Source: Halomonas shengliensis
GTDB lineage: Bacteria; Pseudomonadota; Gammaproteobacteria; Pseudomonadales; Halomonadaceae
Assembly: GCF_900104135.1 (NCBI RefSeq)
Contig: NZ_FNIV01000013.1
Span: 33,434 to 97,433 of the forward strand
Direction: 5' to 3'
Length of the DNA stretch: 64,000 nt
Shown here: positions 35,644 to 57,533 of the stretch, piece after piece
Layout: the number at the start of each line of letters is the position of its first letter
Position numbering within the stretch: the first letter of the stretch is position 1
Position numbers and translations under genes: made by a program
Notes under the pieces: generated by a model
The model's input: the letters and a program-made list of their open reading frames with translations, nothing else
Databases searched by the model: none
Told to the model about the DNA's origin: nothing

Positions 35644-36144
35644 TCACCCCGTAATCGCTTCGACAGGCAGACCGCGCTTGGCGGCGATGTCTTCCGGCGA
35701 CTGCATGGCGGTCAGGCCCTTGACGGTCGCCCGCACCACGTTCACCGGGTTGGTCGAGCCGTAGCACTTGGCCAGCACGTCGTGGACACCGGCCAGCTCC
35801 AGCACGGAGCGCATGGCGCCGCCGGCGATGATGCCGGTACCCTCGGAGGCGGGCTGCATGTACACCTTGGAGGCGCCGTGACGGGCCTTGACCGGGTACT
35901 GCAGGGTGCCGCCGGTGAGGTGCACCTTGACCATGTTGCGACGCGCCTGGTCCATCGCCTTCTGGATCGCGACCGGCACCTCACGCGCCTTGCCGCGGCC
36001 GAAGCCGACACGACCCTTGCCGTCACCCACGACGGTCAGGGCGGTGAAACCGAAGATACGGCCACCCTTGACCACCTTGGCAACACGGTTGACCTGGACC
36101 AGCTTCTCCTGGAGGTCGCCGCTTTGCTGTTCGTTCTTCGCCAT
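35644..36144 (-). CDS. rpsE: 30S ribosomal protein S5
   Basis: 166-residue uS5, involved in decoding accuracy. The double-stranded RNA-binding N-domain has [19 protein letters not shown]; the C-domain has [20 protein letters not shown]. The residues known from spectinomycin-resistance loops look unaltered. Part of the spc operon. Confidence 0.99.
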   Translation of the reverse strand: MAKNEQQSGDLQEKLVQVNRVAKVVKGGRIFGFTALTVVGDGKGRVGFGRGKAREVPVAIQKAMDQARRNMVKVHLTGGTLQYPVKARHGASKVYMQPASEGTGIIAGGAMRSVLELAGVHDVLAKCYGSTNPVNVVRATVKGLTAMQSPEDIAAKRGLPVEAITG

Positions 36145-36155
36145 CGTAAAACCCT

Positions 36156-36506
36156 TTAGAATTCCAGGCCGCCTTCACGAGCGGCGTCGGCCAGGGCCTT
36201 GACGCGGCCGTGGTACTTGAAACCGGCGCGATCGAAGGCTACCTGGGTGATGCCCGCTTCCTTGGCGCGCTCGGCAATCAGTGCGCCCACCTTGGCGGCG
36301 GCGTCGGCATTGCCGGTCGCACCCTCGCGCAGGGCCTTGTCCAGCGTGGAAGCGCTGGCCAGGACCTTGCCACCATCCGGCGAGATGATCTGCGCGTAGA
36401 TGTGGCGCGGGGTACGGTTGACGCACAGGCGATACACGCCCAGCTCGCGGATCTTGGCGCGAGCGCGGCGGGCACGACGGAGACGAGATTCTTTCTTCGC
36501 GTTCAT
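36156..36506 (-). CDS. rplR: 50S ribosomal protein L18
   Basis: 116-residue uL18 that binds 5S rRNA with L5. Basic start [20 protein letters not shown], then [20 protein letters not shown] and the C-terminal [20 protein letters not shown]. Normal length. 9 bases after rplF. Confidence 0.98.
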   Translation of the reverse strand: MNAKKESRLRRARRARAKIRELGVYRLCVNRTPRHIYAQIISPDGGKVLASASTLDKALREGATGNADAAAKVGALIAERAKEAGITQVAFDRAGFKYHGRVKALADAAREGGLEF

Positions 36507-36515
36507 AACCCTGCC

Positions 36516-37046
36516 TTACTTCTTCTTGGCTTCTTTGCGACGCACCTGCTCGTCGGCGTACCGGACACCCTTGCCCTTGTAGGGCTCGGGCGGACGGAAG
36601 GCGCGGATTTCCGCGGCGACCTGACCGAGGCGCTGCTTGTCCGCGCTCTTCAGCACGATCTGGGTGTTCTTGGGCGTTTCCGCCGTGACACCCTCAGGCA
36701 GCGTGTACTCGACCGGGTGCGAGAAGCCCAGTGACAGATTGAGCGTCTGGCCCTTGGCCTGGGCACGATAACCGACGCCGATGATTTCGAGGGACTTGGT
36801 GAAGCCTTCGCTCACACCGGTCACCACATTCTGAACCAGGGCACGGGTGGTACCGGCCATGGCCCAGCTCTTGGCGGACTCGCTGGGGGCGAAGGTCAGC
36901 TGACCCTCCTCCTGAGCCACCACCACGTCGGGATGGATGGTCAGGGACAGGGTGCCCTGGCCGCCCTTGGCGGTCAGCTGGTCACCGTCGAGCTTGATCT
37001 CGACGCCAGCGGGCACTTTTACCGGATATTTGGCTACGCGGGACAT
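36516..37046 (-). CDS. rplF: 50S ribosomal protein L6
   Basis: 176-residue uL6 near the GTPase-associated region. Starts [20 protein letters not shown]; the family signature [20 protein letters not shown] lies at the C-terminus. Length matches E. coli L6. Confidence 0.99.
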   Translation of the reverse strand: MSRVAKYPVKVPAGVEIKLDGDQLTAKGGQGTLSLTIHPDVVVAQEEGQLTFAPSESAKSWAMAGTTRALVQNVVTGVSEGFTKSLEIIGVGYRAQAKGQTLNLSLGFSHPVEYTLPEGVTAETPKNTQIVLKSADKQRLGQVAAEIRAFRPPEPYKGKGVRYADEQVRRKEAKKK

Positions 37047-37055
37047 TCCAAACTC

Positions 37056-37448
37056 CTAGAATACGGTGCAGATGACTTCGCCACCGACACCGGCCTTGCG
37101 AGCCGCGCGATCGGTCATCACCCCGTTGGAGGTGGTGACGATAGCGATACCCAGGCCATCGGCGACCTTCGGCAGCGCGTCCTTGCCCTTGTACTGGCGC
37201 AGGGACGGCTTGGAAACTCGCTGGATGTGCTCGATGACCGGCTTGCCCTCGAAGTACTTGAGGGTCACGGTCAGCTCGGGCTTGGCGCTCTCGGACACCG
37301 CGAAGTCGTTGATGTAACCCTCTTCCTTCAACACGCGGGCCACCTCGACCTTCAGCTTGGAGGACGGCATGGTGACCGTCTCCTTGGTGGCCTGCTGCGC
37401 ATTGCGGATACGGGTGAACATATCCGCCAGAGTGTCTTGCATGCTCAT
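37056..37448 (-). CDS. rpsH: 30S ribosomal protein S8
   Basis: 130-residue uS8, a primary 16S binder; in E. coli it also represses the spc operon. Starts [20 protein letters not shown] and ends with [20 protein letters not shown]. The rplX-rplE gap, where E. coli S8 acts, is only 18 bases here. Confidence 0.99.
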   Translation of the reverse strand: MSMQDTLADMFTRIRNAQQATKETVTMPSSKLKVEVARVLKEEGYINDFAVSESAKPELTVTLKYFEGKPVIEHIQRVSKPSLRQYKGKDALPKVADGLGIAIVTTSNGVMTDRAARKAGVGGEVICTVF

Positions 37449-37480
37449 TTACGTTGCGCTCCTGATGTTTCTACGTGGCG

Positions 37481-37786
37481 TTACCAGCTGGACTTCTTGA
37501 GTCCGGGAACGTCGCCACGCATGGCGGCTTCACGCAGCTTGTTGCGGCCGAGGCCGAACTTGTTGTAGAAGCCGTGCGGACGGCCGGTGACGCGGCAGCG
37601 GTTACGCTGACGCACCGGGCTGGAGTCACGCGGCAGCTGCTGCAGCTTGAGCTGCGCATCGAAGCGCTCTTCGTCGGAAGCGTTCACGTCCTGGATGATC
37701 GCCTTGAGCTGGGCACGCTTGGCGGCGTACTTCTCCACCAGCTTGGTGCGCTTCAGCTCGCGCTCTACCATGCTTTTCTTTGCCAT
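37481..37786 (-). CDS. rpsN: 30S ribosomal protein S14 (zinc-free form)
   Basis: 101-residue uS14, the long form without the CxxC zinc ribbon. Starts [20 protein letters not shown] and ends [20 protein letters not shown] plus the [12 protein letters not shown] tail. 10 bases after rplE. Confidence 0.98.
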   Translation of the reverse strand: MAKKSMVERELKRTKLVEKYAAKRAQLKAIIQDVNASDEERFDAQLKLQQLPRDSSPVRQRNRCRVTGRPHGFYNKFGLGRNKLREAAMRGDVPGLKKSSW

Positions 37787-37796
37787 GATCCCACCC

Positions 37797-38336
37797 TTAT
37801 TTCTTGAACGGGAAGTTCAGCGCGCTCAGCAGCGCACGACCTTCTTCATCGGTGTTGGCGGTGGTGGTGATGGTGACATCCAGACCACGAATCCGGTCGA
37901 TCTTATCATACTCGATCTCCGGGAAGATGATCTGCTCACGCACCCCCATGGAGTAGTTGCCACGACCGTCGAAGGACTTCGGGTTGAGACCACGGAAGTC
38001 ACGAACGCGGGGGATCGCGATATTCACCAGGCGATCGAGGAAGTCCCACATGCGCTCGGAGCGCAGGGTCACCTTGATCCCGATCGGCCAGCCTTCACGC
38101 ACCTTGAAGCCCGCGATGGACTTGCGTGCCTTGGTCACCATCGGCTTCTGACCGGAGAGCTTCTCCAGGTCACCGATGGCATTCTCGATCAGCTTCTTGT
38201 CGCTGGTCGCCTCGCCGATGCCCATGTTCAGAGTCACCTTGGTGATCCGGGGCACCTGCATCACGTTGGCGTAGCTGAACTGCTCTTTGAGTTGAGCCAC
38301 CACCTCGTTCTGATAACGTTCTTTCAAGTTCGCCAT
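37797..38336 (-). CDS. rplE: 50S ribosomal protein L5
   Basis: 179-residue uL5, the 5S rRNA-binding protein at the subunit interface. [20 protein letters not shown] start; [11 protein letters not shown] and [20 protein letters not shown] are signatures. Same length as E. coli L5. Confidence 0.99.
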   Translation of the reverse strand: MANLKERYQNEVVAQLKEQFSYANVMQVPRITKVTLNMGIGEATSDKKLIENAIGDLEKLSGQKPMVTKARKSIAGFKVREGWPIGIKVTLRSERMWDFLDRLVNIAIPRVRDFRGLNPKSFDGRGNYSMGVREQIIFPEIEYDKIDRIRGLDVTITTTANTDEEGRALLSALNFPFKK

Positions 38337-38354
38337 TTTGCTACCCGACTCGCG

Positions 38355-38672
38355 TTAGGCGTCGATCTGCGTCTGCGTCGACTTGTAGATACGTACCTTG
38401 GTACCGTCTTCCTGAACCTGGAAGCCGACGCGATCCGCCTTTCCGGTCTCCTGGTTGAAGATGGCCACGTTGGACGCGTGAATCGGAGCCTCGCGCTCGA
38501 CGATACCGCCCTGGTTACCCGCCATGGGGTTGGGCTTGGTGTGACGCTTGATCATGTTCACACCGGACACGACGAAGCGGTCGTCCTTGAGGACGCGCTT
38601 GACGGTGCCGCGCTTGCCCTTGTCCTTGCCGGCGATGACGATCACTTCATCGTCACGTTTGATCTTTTGCAT
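38355..38672 (-). CDS. rplX: 50S ribosomal protein L24
   Basis: 105-residue uL24, assembly initiator of 50S. The KOW motif is [20 protein letters not shown], followed by [15 protein letters not shown]. Normal length and place between rplN and rplE. Confidence 0.98.
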   Translation of the reverse strand: MQKIKRDDEVIVIAGKDKGKRGTVKRVLKDDRFVVSGVNMIKRHTKPNPMAGNQGGIVEREAPIHASNVAIFNQETGKADRVGFQVQEDGTKVRIYKSTQTQIDA

Positions 38673-38686
38673 ATCCGCCTCGCTCC

Positions 38687-39058
38687 TTACAGCACTTCAG
38701 GCGCCAAGGAAATGATCTTCATGAACTTCTCGTTGCGAAGCTCACGGGTCACCGGCCCGAAGATACGGGTGCCGATCGGCTGTTCGTTGGTGTTGTTCAA
38801 CAGAACCGCCGCATTTCCGTCGAAGCGAATCAGCGAGCCGTCGGGACGACGGACACCGCTGCGGGTGCGGACGACCACCGCCTTCAGCACCTGGCCCTTC
38901 TTGACCTTGCCGCGCGGAATGGCTTCCTTCACCGTGACCTTGATGACGTCGCCAACGTGGGCGTAGCGACGGTGTGAACCGCCCAGCACCTTGATGCACT
39001 GCACCCGGCGCGCCCCGCTGTTGTCGGCGACATCCAGCATTGTCTGAGTCTGAATCAT
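38687..39058 (-). CDS. rplN: 50S ribosomal protein L14
   Basis: 123-residue uL14. Starts [20 protein letters not shown] and ends [20 protein letters not shown] plus APEVL. It opens the spc operon in E. coli; here it follows rpsQ by 39 bases with no obvious promoter, so S10 and spc are probably read through. Confidence 0.99.
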   Translation of the reverse strand: MIQTQTMLDVADNSGARRVQCIKVLGGSHRRYAHVGDVIKVTVKEAIPRGKVKKGQVLKAVVVRTRSGVRRPDGSLIRFDGNAAVLLNNTNEQPIGTRIFGPVTRELRNEKFMKIISLAPEVL

Positions 39059-39097
39059 CGGTTTTCTCCAAACCTAATCTGACTGCAGGCGTGAGCC

Positions 39098-39358
39098 TTA
39101 GCCCTTGGCCTGCTCGACCACCTCGACCAGCGTCCAGGACTTGGTCTTGGACAGCGGACGGCACTCCTGGATGGAGACCGTATCACCGGCCTTCGCCTGG
39201 TTCGCCTCGTCATGGGCGTGCAGCTTGGTGGAGCGCTTTACGTATTTGCCGTAGATCGGGTGCCGCACGCGGCGCTCGATCATCACGACGATGGACTTGT
39301 CCATCTTGTCGCTCACCACCTTGCCGGTGAGCGTACGGGTTTTTTTCTCTTCGGCCAT
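39098..39358 (-). CDS. rpsQ: 30S ribosomal protein S17
   Basis: 86-residue uS17. [20 protein letters not shown] start and [20 protein letters not shown] signature. The ATG at 39358 lies one base after the rpmC stop; a GTG three codons upstream, overlapping rpmC, is less likely. Confidence 0.97.
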   Translation of the reverse strand: MAEEKKTRTLTGKVVSDKMDKSIVVMIERRVRHPIYGKYVKRSTKLHAHDEANQAKAGDTVSIQECRPLSKTKSWTLVEVVEQAKG

Positions 39359-39359
39359 C

Positions 39360-39551
39360 TCAGTCACCTGCCTTCTCGTTGAGCACAGTCTTCACCCGGG
39401 CGATGTCCCGACGAACCTGCTTGAGCAGATGCGTCTGGCTGAGCTGGCCGGTGGCCTTCTGCATGCGCAGGTTGAACTGCTCGCGGAGGAGTTCGAGGAG
39501 CTGATCGTTCAGCTCGTCGACTGACTTTTCACGGATTTCCTGGGCTTTCAT
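39360..39551 (-). CDS. rpmC: 50S ribosomal protein L29
   Basis: 63-residue uL29 at the tunnel exit, near where trigger factor and SRP bind. [20 protein letters not shown], then [20 protein letters not shown]. The ATG shares its G-strand base with the rplP stop (TGATG), giving tight coupling. Confidence 0.97.
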   Translation of the reverse strand: MKAQEIREKSVDELNDQLLELLREQFNLRMQKATGQLSQTHLLKQVRRDIARVKTVLNEKAGD

Positions 39552-39964
39552 CACATCACCGTCCGTTTCACAAAGGTGGTGGAGACCGGGAACTTCTGTG
39601 CCGCCAGGCCGAAGGCCTCGCGCGCCAGCTCCTCGGACACGCCTTCGATCTCGTAGAGGATCCGGCCGGGCTGGATCTGCGCGACCCAGTACTCGACGGA
39701 GCCCTTGCCCTTACCCATACGGACCTCGAGGGGCTTCTTGGAGATCGGCTTGTCCGGGAAGACCCGGATCCAGATCTTGCCGCCACGCTTGACGTGACGG
39801 GTGATCGCACGGCGACCGGCTTCGATCTGACGGGCGGTGATGCGACCGCGACCAGTGGCCTTGAGGCCATACTCGCCGAAGCTCACCTTGCTTCCGCGAT
39901 GCGCCAGGCCACGGTTGCGGCCCTTCTGCATCTTGCGGAATTTCATGCGCTTGGGTTGTAACAT
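39551..39964 (-). CDS. rplP: 50S ribosomal protein L16
   Basis: 137-residue uL16 next to the A site. [20 protein letters not shown] start; [20 protein letters not shown] and [20 protein letters not shown] are signatures. The arginine hydroxylated by YcfD in E. coli falls in the conserved RMGKGKG loop. Confidence 0.99.
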   Translation of the reverse strand: MLQPKRMKFRKMQKGRNRGLAHRGSKVSFGEYGLKATGRGRITARQIEAGRRAITRHVKRGGKIWIRVFPDKPISKKPLEVRMGKGKGSVEYWVAQIQPGRILYEIEGVSEELAREAFGLAAQKFPVSTTFVKRTVM

Positions 39965-39979
39965 CGACTCGCTCTCCCC

Positions 39980-40678
39980 TTACCTGGAACCTTTCTTCTT
40001 GGAGGGCGCGGCCTGAGGCTGCTTCGCCTTGGCGCGGACCTCTTCGATGCCCCCGAGGATCTCACCCTTGAAGACCCAGACCTTGACACCGATGATGCCG
40101 TAGGTGGTCTTGGCCTCGTAGGTGGCGTAGTCGATGTCCGCACGCAGGGTGTGCAGCGGAACACGACCTTCGCGATACCACTCGGTGCGGGCGATCTCGG
40201 CACCGCCGAGGCGGCCGGAGAGCTGCACCTTGATGCCGCCAGCGCCCAGGCGCATGGCGTTCTGCACGGCGCGCTTCATGGCGCGACGGAACATCACGCG
40301 GCGCTCGAGCTGGCCGGCGATGTTCTGGGCCACGAGCTGAGCGTCCAGCTCGGGCTTGCGCACTTCCTCGATGTTGACGTGCACGGGCACGCCCATCATC
40401 GCGGTGACCTCGCGACGCAGACGGTCGACGTCCTCGCCCTTCTTGCCGATCACGATGCCCGGACGGGCGGTGTGAATGGTGATGCGGGCGTTGTTGGCAG
40501 GACGCTCGATGGTGATCTTGCTCACGGAGGCGTTCTTCAGACGCTCCTCCAGGAAGCGACGCACCTCGAGGTCGTTGTTCAGCTTGTCGGCATAGGCGCC
40601 GCGCTCGGCGTACCAGACCGAGGTATGGTCCTTGACGATACCCAGGCGGATGCCTGTTGGATTGACTTTCTGACCCAT
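39980..40678 (-). CDS. rpsC: 30S ribosomal protein S3
   Basis: 232-residue uS3 at the mRNA entry site. Starts [20 protein letters not shown]; the KH domain has [20 protein letters not shown], and the C-domain has [20 protein letters not shown]. Same length class as E. coli S3 (233). Confidence 0.99.
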   Translation of the reverse strand: MGQKVNPTGIRLGIVKDHTSVWYAERGAYADKLNNDLEVRRFLEERLKNASVSKITIERPANNARITIHTARPGIVIGKKGEDVDRLRREVTAMMGVPVHVNIEEVRKPELDAQLVAQNIAGQLERRVMFRRAMKRAVQNAMRLGAGGIKVQLSGRLGGAEIARTEWYREGRVPLHTLRADIDYATYEAKTTYGIIGVKVWVFKGEILGGIEEVRAKAKQPQAAPSKKKGSR

Positions 40679-40689
40679 CTGGTCGACTC

Positions 40690-41022
40690 CTACTTCTCGG
40701 CTACCTTGACGGTGATGTGGCAGGTGCGCTTCAGAATGCGATCCGCACGGCCCTTGGCGCGCGGACGGATGCGCTTGAGCGTCATGCCCTCATCGACGCA
40801 GATGGTCGAGACACGCAGCTCGTCGATATCCATGCCGTTGTTTTCTTCCGCGTTCGCGATGGCGGACTGCAGCACCTTCTTGACCAGCTTGGCTGCCTTC
40901 TTCGGGGAGAAGGTCAGCAGGTCGAGTGCTTCGGCGACCGGCTTACCGCGCACCTGGTCAGCCACCAAACGGGCCTTCTGGGCGGATAAGCTAGCGCCAC
41001 GCAGCTTTGCTGTGACTTCCAT
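40690..41022 (-). CDS. rplV: 50S ribosomal protein L22
   Basis: 110-residue uL22 whose loop lines the exit tunnel. [20 protein letters not shown] start region; the tunnel loop is [20 protein letters not shown]. No insertion or deletion typical of macrolide-resistant mutants is evident. Confidence 0.98.
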   Translation of the reverse strand: MEVTAKLRGASLSAQKARLVADQVRGKPVAEALDLLTFSPKKAAKLVKKVLQSAIANAEENNGMDIDELRVSTICVDEGMTLKRIRPRAKGRADRILKRTCHITVKVAEK

Positions 41023-41040
41023 CTCTAATCCTCTCTCGGC

Positions 41041-41316
41041 TTACCGTTTGGCTTTCTTGTCCGCCGCGTGACCGCGATAGGTGCGGGTGGCAGCGAATTC
41101 GCCCAGCTTGTGGCCAACCATTTCCTCGGAGACATGCACCGGGACGTGCTGGCGACCGTTATGGACCGCAATGGTGAGCCCGACCATGTTGGGCAGGATC
41201 ATGGAACGACGCGACCAGGTCTTGATCGGTTTGCGGTCGTTCTTCTCCACTGCAGCCTCAACCTTCTTCAGCAGATGAAGGTCGATAAAGGGACCTTTCT
41301 TCAGTGAACGTGGCAC
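41041..41316 (-). CDS. rpsS: 30S ribosomal protein S19
   Basis: 91-residue uS19. [20 protein letters not shown] start and [20 protein letters not shown] plus TRTYRGH signature. Normal length. Confidence 0.99.
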   Translation of the reverse strand: MPRSLKKGPFIDLHLLKKVEAAVEKNDRKPIKTWSRRSMILPNMVGLTIAVHNGRQHVPVHVSEEMVGHKLGEFAATRTYRGHAADKKAKR

Positions 41317-41338
41317 AGCCGTTACCTCTTAAAGTGTG

Positions 41339-42166
41339 TTACTTGGCCTTGCGGCGACGAACGATCAGCTTGTCGGTGCGCTTGTTCTTGCGGGTCTTGT
41401 GGCCCTTGGTGGGCACGCCCCACGGAGTCACCGGATGACGACCCCCGCTGGTGCGGCCTTCACCACCACCATGCGGGTGATCCACCGGGTTCATGGCCAC
41501 GCCGCGAACGGTCGGACGCACACCTTTCCAGCGCTTCGCACCGGCCTTGCCAAGCTGACGCAGGCTGTGCTCGGAGTTGCTCACTTCCCCCAGGGTCGCG
41601 CGGCACTCGCTCAGCACCTTGCGCATCTCGCCGGAGCGCAGACGCAGGGTGGCGTAGTTGCCTTCACGGGCGACCAGCTGGGCGCTGGTGCCGGCGCTGC
41701 GAGCGATCTGTGCGCCCTTGCCGGGCTTGAGCTCGATGCAGTGCACGGTGGAACCCAGCGGGATGTTGCGCAGCGGCAGGGCGTTGCCCTTCTTGATCGC
41801 CGCGTTGACGCCGGACTCGAGACGATCGCCGGCGCTCACGCCCTTGGGGGCGATGATGTAGCGACGCTCGCCGTCGACGTACTTGAGCAGAGCGATGTGG
41901 GCGCTACGGTTGGGATCGTACTCCAGGCGCTCGACGACGGCGGGTACGCCATCCTTGGTGCGCTTGAAGTCGATGACCCGGTAGTGCTGACGGTGACCAC
42001 CGCCCACGTGGCGGGTGGTGATGCGACCGTTGTTGTTACGACCGCCGCTGCGTGACTGCTTCTCGAGCAGGGGCGCGTAGGGCTTGCCCTTGTGCAGCTC
42101 GTCGTTCACGACCTTGATCAGGTGGCGACGACCGGCGGATGTGGGTTTGGTCTTGACGATTGCCAT
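41339..42166 (-). CDS. rplB: 50S ribosomal protein L2
   Basis: 275-residue uL2, needed for peptidyl-transferase assembly. [20 protein letters not shown] start; the C-terminal [20 protein letters not shown] motif carries the histidine region hydroxylated in E. coli. Normal length. Confidence 0.99.
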   Translation of the reverse strand: MAIVKTKPTSAGRRHLIKVVNDELHKGKPYAPLLEKQSRSGGRNNNGRITTRHVGGGHRQHYRVIDFKRTKDGVPAVVERLEYDPNRSAHIALLKYVDGERRYIIAPKGVSAGDRLESGVNAAIKKGNALPLRNIPLGSTVHCIELKPGKGAQIARSAGTSAQLVAREGNYATLRLRSGEMRKVLSECRATLGEVSNSEHSLRQLGKAGAKRWKGVRPTVRGVAMNPVDHPHGGGEGRTSGGRHPVTPWGVPTKGHKTRKNKRTDKLIVRRRKAK

Positions 42167-42183
42167 TATCCGTACTCCTGCCC

Positions 42184-42480
42184 TTATTCGGCGCCAGAGA
42201 AGTCTTCAAGGGTCTCGCCGGCGGCCAGCGTGACGTAGGCCTTGCGATACCCCTTGCGGTGACCCAGACCGTGCGCGGTGCGCTTGGTCTTGCCCTTGAC
42301 GTTCAGCGTCTGAACGCGGTCGACCTTCTTGCCGAACAGGGCCTCGACGGCCTTCTTGATCTCGGGCTTGGTCGCGTCGCCGGCCACCTTGAACACGTAC
42401 TGGTTGCGTTCGGCAGCCATGGCGGCCTTCTCGGTCACGTGCGGACCGAGCAGCACCTTGAATACACGCTCCTGGTTCAT
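42184..42480 (-). CDS. rplW: 50S ribosomal protein L23
   Basis: 98-residue uL23 at the tunnel exit. [20 protein letters not shown] start; [20 protein letters not shown] loop. Its start overlaps the rplD end by 4 bases (ATGA). Confidence 0.98.
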   Translation of the reverse strand: MNQERVFKVLLGPHVTEKAAMAAERNQYVFKVAGDATKPEIKKAVEALFGKKVDRVQTLNVKGKTKRTAHGLGHRKGYRKAYVTLAAGETLEDFSGAE

Positions 42481-43082
42481 GCCAGCTTCTCCTCGAATTT
42501 GCGCAGGGCGGAGACGGTGACCAGCACCTTGTCGAAGGCGACCAGGCTCACCGGGTCGGCGGCGGCCACGTCGACCACATCCACGTTGGGGATGTTACGG
42601 GCGGCCAGGTAGAGCTTCTCGTCGACCTCCTCGGTGACGATCAGCGCCTTCTCCAGGCCCAGCTCGTTGAGCTTGGCGACCAGCTGCTTGGTCTTCGGGG
42701 CGTCGACGGTGATCTCCTCGACGGCCACCAGGCGCTCCTGACGGACCAGCTCGGAGAGGATGGAGCGCATCGCCGCGCGGTACATCTTGCGGTTGACCTT
42801 CTGGGTGTAGTCCTGGGGACGAGCCGCGAAGGTCACGCCGCCGCTGCGCCACAGCGGGGAGCGGATGGTACCGGCGCGGGCACGACCGGTGCCCTTCTGG
42901 CGCCACGGCTTCTTGCCGCCGCCTCGCACGTCGGAACGGTTCTTCTGGGCGCGGGTGCCCTGGCGACCACCGGCCAGGTAGGCGGTGACGACCTGGTGCA
43001 CGAGCGCTTCGTTGAATTCTTTGCCAAAGGTGGCGTCGGACAGCTCGACGGAGCCGGCGCCGGCAGCAAGATTCAGATTCAT
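42477..43082 (-). CDS. rplD: 50S ribosomal protein L4
   Basis: 201-residue uL4, tunnel constriction protein; in E. coli also repressor of the S10 operon through the rpsJ leader. [20 protein letters not shown] start; the extended loop has [20 protein letters not shown]. Because the rpsJ leader is short here, L4 autoregulation of the E. coli type is doubtful. Confidence 0.98.
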   Translation of the reverse strand: MNLNLAAGAGSVELSDATFGKEFNEALVHQVVTAYLAGGRQGTRAQKNRSDVRGGGKKPWRQKGTGRARAGTIRSPLWRSGGVTFAARPQDYTQKVNRKMYRAAMRSILSELVRQERLVAVEEITVDAPKTKQLVAKLNELGLEKALIVTEEVDEKLYLAARNIPNVDVVDVAAADPVSLVAFDKVLVTVSALRKFEEKLA

Positions 43083-43096
43083 CGGTAAGTTCCCCT

Positions 43097-43735
43097 TCAG
43101 CCAGCTTTCACGGCGCTGCGCACGATGACGTCACTGCCGGTAGCACCGGGCACGGCGCCCTTGACCAGCAGCAGGTTACGTTCGGCATCGACACGCACGA
43201 CTTCGAGACTCTGGACGGTGCAACGCACGTTGCCCATCTGGCCGGCCATTTTCTTGCCCTTGAACACGCGTCCCGGGGTCTGGCACATGCCGATGGAGCC
43301 CGGCGCGCGGTGCGACAGGGAGTTACCGTGGCTGTTGTCCTGGGTGCGGAAGTTCCAGCGCTTGACGGCGCCCTGGAAGCCCTTGCCCTTGGAGCTGCCG
43401 GTCACGTCGATCTTCTGACCAGCTTCGAAGAGGGATACGGTGAGTTCGCCGCCCACTTCCGGAGCTTCGTCGCCTTCTGCCAGGCGGAACTCCATCAGCG
43501 AACGACCGGCCTCGATACCTGCCTTGGCGAACTGTCCCGCCTGGGACTTCGACAGGTGCTTGGCCTTGCGGGAGCCGGTTGTGACCTGAACCGCCGCGTA
43601 GCCGTCGGACTCGACGGTCTTGACGCAGGTGACACGGTTCGGCTCAACCTCGATCACGGTTACGGGCACTGAGGCGCCATCTTCGGTGAAGACACGGGTC
43701 ATCCCGGCCTTCTTGCCGACTAAACCGATAGTCAT
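43097..43735 (-). CDS. rplC: 50S ribosomal protein L3
   Basis: 212-residue uL3. [20 protein letters not shown] start and [30 protein letters not shown] in the extension near the peptidyl-transferase centre, including the glutamine methylated by PrmB. Follows rpsJ after an unusually long 151-base gap. Confidence 0.99.
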   Translation of the reverse strand: MTIGLVGKKAGMTRVFTEDGASVPVTVIEVEPNRVTCVKTVESDGYAAVQVTTGSRKAKHLSKSQAGQFAKAGIEAGRSLMEFRLAEGDEAPEVGGELTVSLFEAGQKIDVTGSSKGKGFQGAVKRWNFRTQDNSHGNSLSHRAPGSIGMCQTPGRVFKGKKMAGQMGNVRCTVQSLEVVRVDAERNLLLVKGAVPGATGSDVIVRSAVKAG

Positions 43736-43886
43736 TCTCTATCTCCTATAGTGTACGGGGCTATCACCCGCTATGGCTGCCCTTTCCAGAGCATTCCACT
43801 AGCACGTTGTGTGGCGCCTCACGGCGCGGCGGCTGCTGCTCGGGCGTCGTGCCGAGCGCTGGGCCGCGGTGTCTAGTGTCAGATGA
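43736..43886 (-). other. long rpsJ-rplC spacer
   Basis: 151 bases where many gammaproteobacteria have only a few tens. It contains the hairpin GCTCGGGCGTCGTGCCGAGC (43838-43857) and no gene. It could hold a regulatory or processing site inside the S10 transcript. Confidence 0.5.
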
Positions 43887-44198
43887 TCAGTCGAGCTTGA
43901 TCTGCACGTCCACGCCGGCGGCGAGGTCGAGCTTCATCAGGGCGTCGACGGTCTTCTCCGTCGGCTCGACGATGTCGAGCACGCGCTTGTGCGTGCGAAT
44001 CTCGTACTGGTCGCGCGCGTCCTTGTTGACGTGCGGCGAGATCAGCACGGTATAGCGCTCGCGGTTGGTCGGCAGAGGGATCGGACCCCGCACCTGGGCG
44101 CCGGTACGCTTGGCGGTTTCCACAATCTCCGCCGCGGACTGGTCGATCAGGCGATGGTCGAAGGCCTTCAACCGAATGCGAATCTTCTGGTTCTGCAT
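43887..44198 (-). CDS. rpsJ: 30S ribosomal protein S10 (NusE)
   Basis: 103-residue uS10, also the NusE antitermination factor that pairs with NusG and Nus[21 protein letters not shown] start; ends with [15 protein letters not shown]. The frame is open further upstream but the ATG at 44198 gives the exact family length. First gene of the S10 operon, preceded by a perfect sigma-70 promoter. Confidence 0.99.
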   Translation of the reverse strand: MQNQKIRIRLKAFDHRLIDQSAAEIVETAKRTGAQVRGPIPLPTNRERYTVLISPHVNKDARDQYEIRTHKRVLDIVEPTEKTVDALMKLDLAAGVDVQIKLD

Positions 44199-44261
44199 TA
44201 GCCCTAACTCCAATGGAAGTCGACGGCGCGTGCCGCCTACCCACGCATTCAAAGGATGCGC

Positions 44262-44290
44262 ATTATAGGCGCGCCGCGGATGAGTGTCAA
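44262..44290 (-). promoter_or_regulatory. perfect consensus sigma-70 promoter of the S10 operon
   Basis: On the minus strand TTGACA (44285-44290), 17-base spacer, TATAAT (44262-44267): both hexamers and the spacing match the consensus exactly. Transcription would start near 44255, leaving about 57 bases before rpsJ. Confidence 0.9.
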
Positions 44291-44311
44291 ACACTCCCCG
44301 CGGTGCGCAGA

Positions 44312-44336
44312 AAGGGGGCTCCATGGGAGCCCCCTT
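44312..44336 (-). terminator. terminator of the str operon after tuf
   Basis: AAGGGGGCTCC and GGAGCCCCCTT enclose a short loop, followed on the minus strand by TTTC. It lies 22 bases after the tuf stop and just before the S10 promoter, so str and S10 are separate units. Confidence 0.85.
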
Positions 44337-44357
44337 CGATCATCTCAGCGCCTGGGC

Positions 44358-45551
<1,194 letters not shown>

Positions 45552-45580
45552 TGCTATAACCTCTTTACGTTAGCTAACGG

Positions 45581-47701
<2,121 letters not shown>

Positions 47702-47758
47702 GGTGGAACTCCCCGTTGGTTGGCGATGCGTTGAGAAGCGCGCTTAGCGACGGTGCAC

Positions 47759-48229
47759 TTAGAAGCGATAGTGCGAGAAGGCCTTGTTGGCTTCCGCCAT
47801 GCGATGCACGTCTTCACGCTTCTTGACCGCGGAGCCCTTGCCCTCGGCGGCATCCAGCATCTCGCCGGCCAGGCGCTGCACCATGGTCTTCTCACCGCGA
47901 CGACGCGCGGCGTCCACCAGCCAGCGCATGGCCAGGGCCTGACGGCGCGAGGGACGCACCTCGACCGGCACCTGATAGGTCGCACCGCCGACGCGGCGTG
48001 ACTTGACCTCGACCATGGGCTGGATGGTCTCCAGCGCCTTGTCGAAGATCTCCAGCGGCTCTTCATTACTGCGCTCGGCAACCCTGTCCAGCGCACCATA
48101 GACGATGCGCTCAGCTACGGACTTCTTGCCGCTGATCATCAGGTGGTTCATGAACTTCGCCAGACGCTCGCTTCCGAACTTGGGATCCGGCAGGATCTCG
48201 CGCTTGGCCGCAACTCTTCTTCTAGGCAT
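47759..48229 (-). CDS. rpsG: 30S ribosomal protein S7
   Basis: 156-residue uS7, head-nucleating 16S binder and str operon repressor in E. coli. [20 protein letters not shown] start; [20 protein letters not shown] and ending [13 protein letters not shown]. The 119-base rpsL-rpsG gap is of the size that harbours the S7 control site in E. coli (about 100 bases). Confidence 0.99.
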   Translation of the reverse strand: MPRRRVAAKREILPDPKFGSERLAKFMNHLMISGKKSVAERIVYGALDRVAERSNEEPLEIFDKALETIQPMVEVKSRRVGGATYQVPVEVRPSRRQALAMRWLVDAARRRGEKTMVQRLAGEMLDAAEGKGSAVKKREDVHRMAEANKAFSHYRF

Positions 48230-48348
48230 GATAAGCCCTCTGTTGAAGGGTCCTTCAGGTAAACCCGAGACTCCCGCCGACGGCGGCGCCCGACCTTACT
48301 CTTATCAGACCGAAATCGATTCGTGATGAATGCGTATGCCGAGGCCGA

Positions 48349-48723
48349 TCAGGCCTTGGGACGCTTGGCGCCGTACTTGGAACGGCCCTGCTTGCGGTTC
48401 TGCACGCCGGAGGTATCCAGGGCACCACGCACGGTGTGATAACGCACACCCGGAAGGTCCTTGACACGACCGCCGCGGATCAGCACCACGGAGTGCTCCT
48501 GCAGGTTGTGGCCCTCACCGCCGATGTACGAGGAGACCTCGTAGCCGTTGGTCAGGCGTACACGACACACCTTACGCAGGGCCGAGTTCGGCTTCTTCGG
48601 GGTAGTGGTGTAGACGCGGGTGCAGACGCCGCGCTTCTGCGGGCAAGACTGCAGCGCCGGCACGTCGCTCTTGCTGACGGGGCGCTTGCGGGGCTTGCGC
48701 ACCAGCTGGTTGATCGTTGCCAT
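48349..48723 (-). CDS. rpsL: 30S ribosomal protein S12
   Basis: 124-residue uS12, decoding-centre protein. [20 protein letters not shown] start. The streptomycin loops [13 protein letters not shown] and [13 protein letters not shown] keep the wild-type lysines (E. coli positions 43 and 88), so no resistance mutation is visible. First gene of the str operon. Confidence 0.99.
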   Translation of the reverse strand: MATINQLVRKPRKRPVSKSDVPALQSCPQKRGVCTRVYTTTPKKPNSALRKVCRVRLTNGYEVSSYIGGEGHNLQEHSVVLIRGGRVKDLPGVRYHTVRGALDTSGVQNRKQGRSKYGAKRPKA

Positions 48724-48846
48724 CTATTGCTCCAATGGGTTGCCTTGCGGAGGCGAGGTAGCCGCTCGCCTTCCTGTACTTGCTCTGTACTGCGCTTGCC
48801 TCGACAGCGGGTTCGGGCGCACCCGCCCCACTGTTAAAGGCTGCGC

Positions 48847-48876
48847 ATTCTACTGGCTGACGCCACGCCGCGTCAA
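48847..48876 (-). promoter_or_regulatory. promoter of the str operon (rpsL)
   Basis: On the minus strand TTGACG (48871-48876), 18-base spacer, TAGAAT (48847-48852). The -35 begins at the foot of the rpoC hairpin. Leader about 117 bases. Confidence 0.75.
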
Positions 48877-48904
48877 GCCCGGCGCCCCGCGAGGGGCGCC
48901 GGGC
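48877..48904 (-). terminator. hairpin after rpoC
   Basis: GCCCGGCGCCCC, loop, GGGGCGCCGGGC: a 12-bp all-G/C stem 10 bases after the rpoC stop. Only two T residues follow, which belong to the rpsL -35 (TTGACG), so termination may be incomplete. Confidence 0.65.
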
Positions 48905-48913
48905 GTCGGCGGG

Positions 48914-53134
<4,221 letters not shown>

Positions 53135-53164
53135 GGGGTCGGCTCCGCTGCGGAGTTGTCATGG

Positions 53165-53186
53165 GCGGGGGCGCAAGCGCCCCCGC
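53165..53186 (-). repeat. GC-rich hairpin in the rpoB-rpoC gap
   Basis: GCGGGGGCGC-AA-GCGCCCCCGC is a perfect inverted repeat without T run. It may be an mRNA processing or stability element between the two subunit genes. Confidence 0.6.
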
Positions 53187-53216
53187 GGACCGTCATAGTG
53201 TGAAGCGTCGGCCGCC

Positions 53217-57296
<4,080 letters not shown>

Positions 57297-57457
57297 CTGT
57301 ATTCCCCAGCTTGTTCACCATGGGTGACCGATGCGTGGTCGGCGCCACCCGACGGGGTGCGGCTCCGTCAGGCGATGAAGGCAAGCGCCACGGAGGGTCG
57401 CTCGCCTTCTGGAATTCGGCTGGCCAGGCTGCCCGGGGCAGCGGCCAGTGACAACAG

Positions 57458-57491
57458 AAAAAGGCCGGCAGCGGGTGTCCCGCCACCAGCC
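57458..57491 (-). terminator. attenuator-like terminator between rplL and rpoB
   Basis: On the minus strand a 13-bp stem (GGCTGGTGGCGGG with CCCGCTGCCGGCC, three G-U pairs) with a 3-base loop and five T residues. Its place matches the known rplL-rpoB attenuator of E. coli, which lowers rpoBC expression relative to L10/L12. Confidence 0.85.
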
Positions 57492-57533
57492 GTGGAAGCT
57501 TACGCAGCGCGTGAAGCCATGTCGCTCAAGGAC

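Noticed and set aside
33892..35870. Further TGTACA hexamers in secY and rpsE as LitR boxes
   Set aside because: Single hexamers inside ribosomal-protein and secY coding sequence without 11-bp partners; expected by chance.
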